From: Bacteroidales bacterium
GTDB taxonomy: Bacteria; Bacteroidota; Bacteroidia; Bacteroidales; Paludibacteraceae
DNA length: 32,091 bases
Direction: 5' to 3'
Assembly (NCBI GenBank): GCA_012517575.1
Contig: JAAYUQ010000106.1
Span: forward strand, 1 to 32,091
Part shown: positions 26,997 to 32,091 of the stretch, piece by piece
Layout of the letters: every line of letters starts with the position of its first letter
Position numbering within the stretch: position 1 is the first letter of the stretch
Notes under the pieces: model-generated
Database searches by the model: none
Told to the model about the DNA's origin: nothing
What the model saw: only the letters and a program-made list of their open reading frames with translations
Program-made: the position numbers and the translations under genes

Positions 26997-27863
26997 TTAT
27001 TGAAAAACGATGGTTCTATTTTTATAAGTAAGAATTTTACGGTTAATGTGTTTCTCCACAGCCGCGGAGAGTACGATTTTTTCCAAATCGCGTCCCTTCC
27101 GAATCAGATCCTCCACACTGTCCTTGTGCGAAATACGAGTTACATCCTGCGAAATAATAGGCCCCGCATCCAAGTCTTCGGTAACATAATGGCCTGTAGC
27201 ACCAATAATTTTCACCCCTCTTTCATAAGCAGCATGATAGGGTTTGGAACCTGCAAATGCCGGCAAAAATGAATGATGTATATTAATAATTTTATTGGGA
27301 TAGTTTCGAATAAATTCGGGCGATAAAATCTGCATATAACGAGCAAGAACACAAAAATTAATATTGTTCTCCTTCAACAATTGCAATTCCATCGCTTCCT
27401 GTTCAGATTTGTTTTTTTCATTGATGGGAAACGTATAAAAATCTATTCCAAAACGTTTTGCCACCGGCTCTAAATCTTTGTGGTTACTAATGATGAGAGG
27501 AATTTTCACTTTCCATTCTCCTGCGGCATAGCGAGCCATTAAATCGTAAAGACAATGGGACAATTTGGAAACAAAAATAGCCATACGAGGTAATTCATCA
27601 GCAAAATACAATCTGAAAATCATTTCAAAACGAATTGCAATAAGTGTATTGAAATATTCTTCAATTTTCTCCCTCGGGATCTGAAAATCGGTTAAATCCC
27701 ATTCCACCCGCATGAAGAAAACTTTTTCTTCCCTGTTTACATACTGATCAAGATACAAAATGTTTCCTTGATGACGGTTGATGAATTCGGTAACAGCAGC
27801 TAAAATACCAGGTCTGTCGGGACAATGTATCAATAAGATAGCGGTATTATCATTCCCCTTCAT
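26997..27863 (-). CDS. purU: Formyltetrahydrofolate deformylase
   Basis: 288 residues. An N-terminal ACT domain (about 7-85, LLIHCPDRPGILAAVTEFI) is fused to a formyltransferase-like hydrolase domain. The catalytic triad is Asn194, His196 and Asp232 in INIHHSFLPAF and DLDAGPIIS. It hydrolyses 10-formyl-THF to formate and THF, balancing one-carbon pools. The ACT domain distinguishes it from PurN. In E. coli PurU is controlled by methionine and glycine. It is the first gene of the purU, acyl-CoA synthetase, truA, hisF cluster. Confidence 0.95.
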   Translation of the reverse strand: MKGNDNTAILLIHCPDRPGILAAVTEFINRHQGNILYLDQYVNREEKVFFMRVEWDLTDFQIPREKIEEYFNTLIAIRFEMIFRLYFADELPRMAIFVSKLSHCLYDLMARYAAGEWKVKIPLIISNHKDLEPVAKRFGIDFYTFPINEKNKSEQEAMELQLLKENNINFCVLARYMQILSPEFIRNYPNKIINIHHSFLPAFAGSKPYHAAYERGVKIIGATGHYVTEDLDAGPIISQDVTRISHKDSVEDLIRKGRDLEKIVLSAAVEKHINRKILTYKNRTIVFQ

Positions 27864-27890
27864 AAAGATTATTCAAATTTTTTTAGTCTG

Positions 27891-27898
27891 CAAATATA
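27891..27898 (-). promoter_or_regulatory. Candidate -7 box of the purU cluster
   Basis: TATATTTG on the minus strand, followed by CA, 28 bases before the purU start codon. No TTG is found at the -33 distance, so support is partial. Confidence 0.4.
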
Positions 27899-28040
27899 AT
27901 ACTTTTTGAGGAAAAATGTTTTCGAAACACCAAGACATCCATCTACATCCAGATATTTAGAAATTTACATTCTCGTTTGGGGTGGTAACTTCCGAATAAA
28001 GAAAATTAAGGGTGAAAATTCAAAAAACTTTATAAAGATA

Positions 28041-28070
28041 TTGCAGATATTAAAATTTAGCGTAACTTTG
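28041..28070 (+). promoter_or_regulatory. Promoter of tRNA-Asp
   Basis: TTG (28041-28043), a 19-base spacer, then TAACTTTG (28063-28070). It is an exact match to the Bacteroidota vegetative promoter. The transcript would start about 90 bases before the tRNA, so a 5' leader is removed. Confidence 0.75.
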
Positions 28071-28168
28071 CACCGCAAATTTCACCCAACAACAACGGTT
28101 GTTGAGTCCGAAATAAAAACAGGAAAGCAGAAAAGAATTTAAAAGAAATTTGTGAATAATAAATTTTT

Positions 28169-28243
28169 GGTGCGTTAGTTCAGTCTGGTTAGAATACATG
28201 CCTGTCACGCATGGGGTCACGGGTTCGAGTCCCGTACGCACCG
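28169..28243 (+). tRNA. tRNA-Asp (anticodon GTC)
   Basis: A 75-base cloverleaf. The acceptor arms GGTGCGT and ACGCACC pair over seven bases, with G as discriminator. The anticodon loop CTGTCAC reads GTC. The T arm is ACGGG-TTCGAGT-CCCGT. CCA is not encoded. It stands alone, with its own promoter and terminator. Confidence 0.95.
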
Positions 28244-28244
28244 C

Positions 28245-28273
28245 AAAAGCAACCTTTAGGGGTTGCTTTTTTT
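28245..28273 (+). terminator. Intrinsic terminator of tRNA-Asp
   Basis: AAAAGCAACC (28245-28254) pairs fully with GGTTGCTTTT (28261-28270) around the loop TTTAGG, and the T tract runs to 28273. It begins two bases after the tRNA. Confidence 0.88.
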
Positions 28274-28296
28274 GTTTTATATTATCAATAAGTGTT

Positions 28297-28902
28297 TTAA
28301 ATACAGCCGTTTTCTATTCTGCTGAACAATTTTTCGCCCAAAATTTCGATATTTCCAGTTTTATCAATTTTCAGCCAAAATTTATCAATTTGCACCGGCG
28401 TACACATTTTTACCAACTTATATGCATATATCAAAAAACCATCCGAAGTTTGTTTGATACCAGAAGCCGGATCTCCAAAAATAAAATAGTAGCCATTCAA
28501 ATATGCCCAGAAAACTGCATCTCCTTTGCTATCGATTTCACCTAAAAAATTTAACACATCGGGCAGATTTTCCAAAAAACGATAATCTGTTCCATCATAA
28601 ATCAAGATGTTGAAAAACAAACATATATCTCCGTTTGAGTTGTTTATGCCTTTGCCCGTAGAAGAAAACAGCGAATCCGTATAAAATTTTTCTCCCTTAG
28701 AAAAAACGATTTCATAATACCGCGAAAGGTAACATAAATTTCTTCTTATTTCATAGTATGGCATTTCCTGTTGCAGCGTCAAAGAATCGAAAACGGATTG
28801 TTCCGAAATCGGTTCATACCCATCATAATCGAAATCCTCTTCTTCACAAGCTGTGAAGAAGGCAACCAACAAAAAAAGAATAAAACTGATTTTTTTCATC
28901 AT
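28297..28902 (-). CDS. Probable surface lipoprotein of unknown function
   Basis: 201 residues; the second Met may be the real start. The signal MMKKISFILFLLVAFFTAC ends in a lipobox with Cys19 as the lipidated residue. It is followed at once by EEED, an acidic stretch like the lipoprotein export signals that send Bacteroidota lipoproteins to the cell surface. The rest has about 180 residues rich in aromatic and acidic positions, with no domain I recognise. It is a single gene on the minus strand, with its end facing the tRNA terminator. Confidence 0.75.
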   Translation of the reverse strand: MMKKISFILFLLVAFFTACEEEDFDYDGYEPISEQSVFDSLTLQQEMPYYEIRRNLCYLSRYYEIVFSKGEKFYTDSLFSSTGKGINNSNGDICLFFNILIYDGTDYRFLENLPDVLNFLGEIDSKGDAVFWAYLNGYYFIFGDPASGIKQTSDGFLIYAYKLVKMCTPVQIDKFWLKIDKTGNIEILGEKLFSRIENGCI

Positions 28903-29041
28903 CTATTAATTTATGTATTTAAAAAGATAGCATGTGATTCTTTTCCTTATTTTTTTCTGAAGTTTAATTTTTCTCATACAGAAGTTGATAAAAATTTACT
29001 TAACTGACGCAAAACCCGTTTTACGTGTTCGTAGTTTTTTG

Positions 29042-30220
29042 TTATAGCAGATATTTCAAATAAAACGAAATCTCTGTTGGTTTTTTATTTTTCAATATAG
29101 TCAATTTTACTTGCTTTCCTTCTCCTTTCATTTCATCTTTAAATTCTTGATCGGATAAGTCTTTTACTCTTTTATTGTTGATTGAAACGATAGTGTCACC
29201 TAATCGAATACCGCTTTTATATGCGTCAGATTGATAATAAATAGACATTACGGTAGCAATATCATTCATTTTCATTGCATAAAAACCTGCTAAACTTGAT
29301 TTGAATACCTTACTTGATTTTGAGTTTTCAGTCAAATAAAGTTTTTGATTGTAATAATCTATTGCAAAGTTATATCTGTCCAAAATTTCATTTCCGATTA
29401 ATCCATCATAATCGGTTTTTGAAAAAGCGCCCAATGTGTCCTTTGAAAAACTTATTATTGGATTGCTAATTAGATGATTGCCTAATTTAAGTGAAGAAAT
29501 TCGAAAGTCTCCTCCATTGGAATTTCCTCCTAATGCACCTCCAAAGAGAATTGTGTAATCAACAATTTTTTGAGGTAAGATATTTTGTGATTTTAAAGAA
29601 TTGAAATAGGGGGCATTTAAAATAACGGCATCGGCGCAACCTAAATCCATCAACAAATCAGCTGTAATAGCTTGATTATCTGTAATGTTCAATTCCGCTG
29701 GGAAATAAACTCTTTTGTCAACGTACTTAAATGGAATTATCGTATTATATTTCTTTGGGTTTATCACAGAATCAATTTTCAAAACGGATCGTTCATTATC
29801 AATAATAAGTATTTTGTTTTTAATGAATTCGTTACCAATAATTCCGGCAATATTTTCTCCATTAATATCCGTAAGTTTTAAAATTGGTGATTTCGGAAAA
29901 CTATGAATATAATTTCCTACGCTTATCTTAACTGTATCTTTAACAACGTAAACTTGTTTATCATCTGTTGCACCTGCGCCACGCATTCTTGCAGTATCCA
30001 AATTTGTTTTTATGATTGAGCTATGCCGTTTAACAAATATGCTGTCAAAATACAAGACACTTGCGCCAGTATCAAAAACGAATCGTCCTTCGATTGAGTC
30101 ATTGATTATTGCAGAAATGTAAAAACTTCCGTCTTTCTCAAACTTTACTTCATTTTTTTGACTTTTACAAGGTAAAAGCGTGAGTAAAATGAACTGCATT
30201 AATAGTAATATCCTTTTCAT
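29042..30220 (-). CDS. Retropepsin-like aspartic protease with PDZ domain
   Basis: 392 residues. A signal peptide (1-21, ending CKSQ) points to export. The first aspartic protease lobe has FVFDTGASVLYFD with Asp50. A second lobe has LLMDLGCADAVIL with Asp192, DLG in place of DTG. GLIGNEILDRYNFAIDY is the typical flap-side motif of this family. A PDZ domain follows at about 305-385 (YKSGIRLGDTIVSINNKRV). The order signal, double aspartic lobe, PDZ is known in Bacteroidota, but substrates are mostly unknown. It stands alone, with 139 bases between it and the lipoprotein gene. Confidence 0.82.
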   Translation of the reverse strand: MKRILLLMQFILLTLLPCKSQKNEVKFEKDGSFYISAIINDSIEGRFVFDTGASVLYFDSIFVKRHSSIIKTNLDTARMRGAGATDDKQVYVVKDTVKISVGNYIHSFPKSPILKLTDINGENIAGIIGNEFIKNKILIIDNERSVLKIDSVINPKKYNTIIPFKYVDKRVYFPAELNITDNQAITADLLMDLGCADAVILNAPYFNSLKSQNILPQKIVDYTILFGGALGGNSNGGDFRISSLKLGNHLISNPIISFSKDTLGAFSKTDYDGLIGNEILDRYNFAIDYYNQKLYLTENSKSSKVFKSSLAGFYAMKMNDIATVMSIYYQSDAYKSGIRLGDTIVSINNKRVKDLSDQEFKDEMKGEGKQVKLTILKNKKPTEISFYLKYLL

Positions 30221-30381
30221 AAGGTTGTTTTTCAGTATAACACCTAATAGTTACGAATATGAAACGTTTGGAATTTCGAAGCACTTTCCTGTCACGGTAC
30301 AACTATTTTTATTACAAGCTAAACCACACGAATACGCACCGCATCAGCAATTAACTATACCGCATGTTGCTGCCTGCCGTT

Positions 30382-31284
30382 TTATTCCTCAAAATAGTCA
30401 TTGTCTATACGTTTGATCTCAAAAGTATTAGTAGTAGAAACGGCCAAATTGTAATCGATCATTAATTCTGCAAGTTTTTCGCCGTCAATCAGGACAATTT
30501 TTGTTTCATTTCTGGTTTGGTAAGATTTTGCTTCACCAGTGAACTTTGAAGTAGTGATAAATACTCCTTTTTTAGCGCCTTGACCGGCGAGAGCACCTAC
30601 AAATTTTTGAATTTCTGGTCTGCCCACAACATTTTCACATCGTTTTGCTTGAATATAGATTACATCAAGTCCTAATCTATCTTCTTTAATTATCCCGTCT
30701 ATACCTTCGTCTCCTGTTTGTCCAATAGATTGCCCAGCATCTTTTATTGTACCGCCATACCCCATTTTTACAAGTAATTCAACAACAAGATATTCAAAAA
30801 ATTTCGGGCTACAACTTTTTATTTTTTGAAGTAATTCTTGAGACAGGTTCTTACGAATATTAAGGTAACTGCTTTCAAGTATTTCCTCCGGAGTTGATTT
30901 TGAGTGATAATTTTCATTATCATTTAAAGATTCTTCTTCCTTAGTTCTACCATAATTTTCTTGAAACGCAGGTAAAGATTTAAGAACTTTTATATTGATT
31001 TCTTGTGGTTTGGTATTAAGAAAACTTTTCCCAGACTCTGTAATTTTAAAGTACCCACGTTTTGTCGTTTCAAGAAATCCTGCCATTTTTAAGTATGCCT
31101 TGGCCCATGCTACTCTATTCGGAAATATTTTTTGAGATCCACTTGGTAAATACGTGTTAATGTCCTCCGTTGTCAGATTAAAATAGTTTGCTAATTGATC
31201 GTTTATTTCATTTGTCGAATGCTCTTGTCCATCCGAAATTGCATTAAGGAATGGAAGCATAATTGATTGAAAATCTGGTATCAT
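30382..31284 (-). CDS. Mrr-type restriction endonuclease
   Basis: 300 residues. The N-terminal winged-helix domain (about 1-95, with WAKAYLKMAGFLETTKRGYFKIT) is the Mrr_N type. The C-terminal nuclease domain (about 155-285) has Glu169, Asp196 in GDEGIDGII and the IQAKR motif with Gln212 and Lys214, which is the PD-(D/E)xK variant of Mrr. In E. coli Mrr is a type IV enzyme that cuts DNA carrying foreign methylation. It starts four bases after the hsdS stop, so it is cotranscribed with a type I specificity gene. It could be an independent type IV nuclease or act with that system. Confidence 0.88.
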   Translation of the reverse strand: MIPDFQSIMLPFLNAISDGQEHSTNEINDQLANYFNLTTEDINTYLPSGSQKIFPNRVAWAKAYLKMAGFLETTKRGYFKITESGKSFLNTKPQEINIKVLKSLPAFQENYGRTKEEESLNDNENYHSKSTPEEILESSYLNIRKNLSQELLQKIKSCSPKFFEYLVVELLVKMGYGGTIKDAGQSIGQTGDEGIDGIIKEDRLGLDVIYIQAKRCENVVGRPEIQKFVGALAGQGAKKGVFITTSKFTGEAKSYQTRNETKIVLIDGEKLAELMIDYNLAVSTTNTFEIKRIDNDYFEE

Positions 31285-31288
31285 ATTG

Positions 31289-31921
31289 TTAATCTATGTT
31301 TTTTCTACGGTTGGCGGCAACGGTCGCGTGTATGAAACGTTGGGGTTTACGTGAGTCATCATTATCTTCCTCCACAAACCACTGCCTGAAAAGTGTTTCA
31401 GCTATTTTTTCGAGCGTGACGTTTTGGCGAAGGAGCAGGTCTATTTTATCATCGAGACTGGAAAGGATAGAGGCAATGGATTTTTGTTCGCTGAATGGGG
31501 GGACATTCCAAACAGTATTTTTCAAAAAATTCCAATCTGCCCTCGGCATACGAGTTCCGCCTTCTCCGTCATCAGCAAGATTTACAAAATCCCAGTTTGC
31601 TAAAAAATAAAATAAAAAATTTTGGTTAATTCCTTCTTTAGCCCTTAACACCCAAATATCAGTTGAGCGAATACCATCAAAATCAGGCTTTATAACTTTT
31701 CTGAAATATACTCTCAATTTACTAAAAAAAACATCATTTGATTTGAAAAGAAACTTATTACTTGTTACATCTGTTGATTTTCCAATACCGTTTAACCTGA
31801 GTGTTCCCTGTTCAATGTGTTCTAAGCCAATGTAACATAAATTTTCAGAGCCATTAGGAATATATGTATCCTTTATTGGTTCTGTAATGTCAATCAGTTT
31901 ATATTCTTTCCACTCACTCAT
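31289..31921 (-). CDS. Half-length type I restriction specificity subunit (HsdS)
   Basis: 210 residues, about half a normal HsdS. One target-recognition domain (about 1-140) is followed by one conserved helical region with NVPPFSEQKSIASILSSLDD and the helix ending AETLFRQWF. There is no second recognition domain. In known cases half-subunits can dimerise and read a symmetric site. It could also be a truncated gene, but the start, end and frame look intact. Its ATG overlaps the stop of the upstream gene (ATGAGTGA), and mrr follows after four bases. Confidence 0.85.
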   Translation of the reverse strand: MSEWKEYKLIDITEPIKDTYIPNGSENLCYIGLEHIEQGTLRLNGIGKSTDVTSNKFLFKSNDVFFSKLRVYFRKVIKPDFDGIRSTDIWVLRAKEGINQNFLFYFLANWDFVNLADDGEGGTRMPRADWNFLKNTVWNVPPFSEQKSIASILSSLDDKIDLLLRQNVTLEKIAETLFRQWFVEEDNDDSRKPQRFIHATVAANRRKNID

Positions 31922-32091
31922 TGGTTTGATTTTTTAAAGGATTGAATGAAACGGTGTCTTCGAGAGCTTCATTAACGGTGTCTTCGAGTGCCTCATTAAC
32001 GGTGTCTTCGAGAACCTCAGACACCGTACTATCGAGAACCTCAGACACCGTACTATCAAGAACCTCAGACACCGTACTATCAAGAACCTCA
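31914..32091 (-). CDS. 3' end of the upstream gene, with octapeptide repeats
   Basis: The frame enters from the window edge and ends at TGA (31916-31914), overlapping the hsdS start by eight bases. The visible 58 residues are six octapeptides: three of EVLDSTVS, then EVLEDTVN, EALEDTVN and EALEDTVS, followed by FNPLKNQTNE. The position before hsdS fits the methylase subunit HsdM or an accessory protein, but no catalytic motif is in view, so the product is not named. The repeats are acidic and their period of eight does not suit a plain heptad coiled coil. Confidence 0.7.
   Translation of the reverse strand, partial: EVLDSTVSEVLDSTVSEVLDSTVSEVLEDTVNEALEDTVNEALEDTVSFNPLKNQTNE
31947..32090. repeat. 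Six 24-base tandem repeats
   Basis: Units begin at 31947, 31971, 31995, 32019, 32043 and 32067 and end at 32090. Two subtypes occur: on the plus strand the first three carry ACGGTGTCTTCGAG and the last three AGACACCGTACTATC. Within the last three the units differ by at most one base. The array may continue past the window. Gain or loss of a unit would keep the reading frame. Confidence 0.9.

Larger units (their letters stand above)
27864..28168. other. Divergent region between purU and tRNA-Asp
   Basis: About 305 bases. It holds the -7 box for purU on the minus strand and the promoter and leader of the tRNA on the plus strand. No other gene is seen. Confidence 0.6.

Noticed and set aside
28050-28241. 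Minus-strand frame across the tRNA (begins MRTGLEPVTPCVTG)
   Set aside because: It is the antisense of the tRNA-Asp gene, a well-known false annotation.
29006-29026. Near-palindrome ACGCAAAACCCGTTTTACGT as a terminator
   Set aside because: The stem has a mismatch and is mostly A-T pairs with no adjoining T tract, so I did not list it.
30221-30381. Possible recombination site between the protease and mrr genes
   Set aside because: The segment has a different base texture from its surroundings, but no matching core, inverted arms or target duplication could be shown.
31947-32090. CRISPR array
   Set aside because: The 24-base units are contiguous with no spacers and encode an in-frame octapeptide repeat.

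Overview
The window is a stretch of chromosome from a low-GC member of the Bacteroidota, most likely order Bacteroidales. This rests on a type IX secretion (T9SS) plug protein, a six-gene Na+-NQR operon, promoters of the TTG-N19-TAnnTTTG type, mostly weak Shine-Dalgarno sequences, a DUF3109 protein and an argR/acyltransferase/argG arrangement. The genus cannot be fixed from the sequence alone.

Layout. 1-862: 5' part of a T9SS plug gene on the minus strand, divergent from nqrABCDEF (1364-7449), which ends at a clear intrinsic terminator. 7672-11898: dnaE and trxA on the plus strand. 11917-13200: minus-strand pair of an exported basic protein and trmN6. 13688-16277: plus-strand YfcE-type phosphoesterase, DUF3109 protein and cinA. 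16286-17585: a secreted sphingomyelinase-like hydrolase lying between two direct copies of one terminator element. 17602-20062: argR, an acyltransferase and argG on the minus strand, behind a good promoter and candidate ARG boxes. 20643-23453: uvrA. 23648-27863: minus-strand operon purU, acyl-CoA synthetase, truA, hisF. 28169-28243: tRNA-Asp with its own promoter and terminator. 28297-30220: a probable surface lipoprotein and an aspartic protease with a PDZ domain. 30382-32091: part of a restriction-modification locus, with an Mrr-type nuclease, a half-length type I specificity subunit, and the 3' end of an upstream gene that encodes tandem octapeptide repeats.

How the genes work together. 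Most of the window is core metabolism. Na+-NQR builds the sodium gradient. ArgR, the acyltransferase and ArgG serve arginine synthesis. PurU links to one-carbon and purine balance. DnaE and UvrA replicate and repair DNA. The accessory parts are the hydrolase between the duplicated terminators and the restriction locus at the right edge, which is cut by the window end. Two related copies of a palindromic interspersed repeat sit in intergenic DNA near 13.5 kb and 23.5 kb.

No wholly new system can be demonstrated here. The best candidates for follow-up are the octapeptide-repeat protein joined to the half-HsdS and Mrr genes, the gene between the terminator copies, and the arginine-operon acyltransferase.
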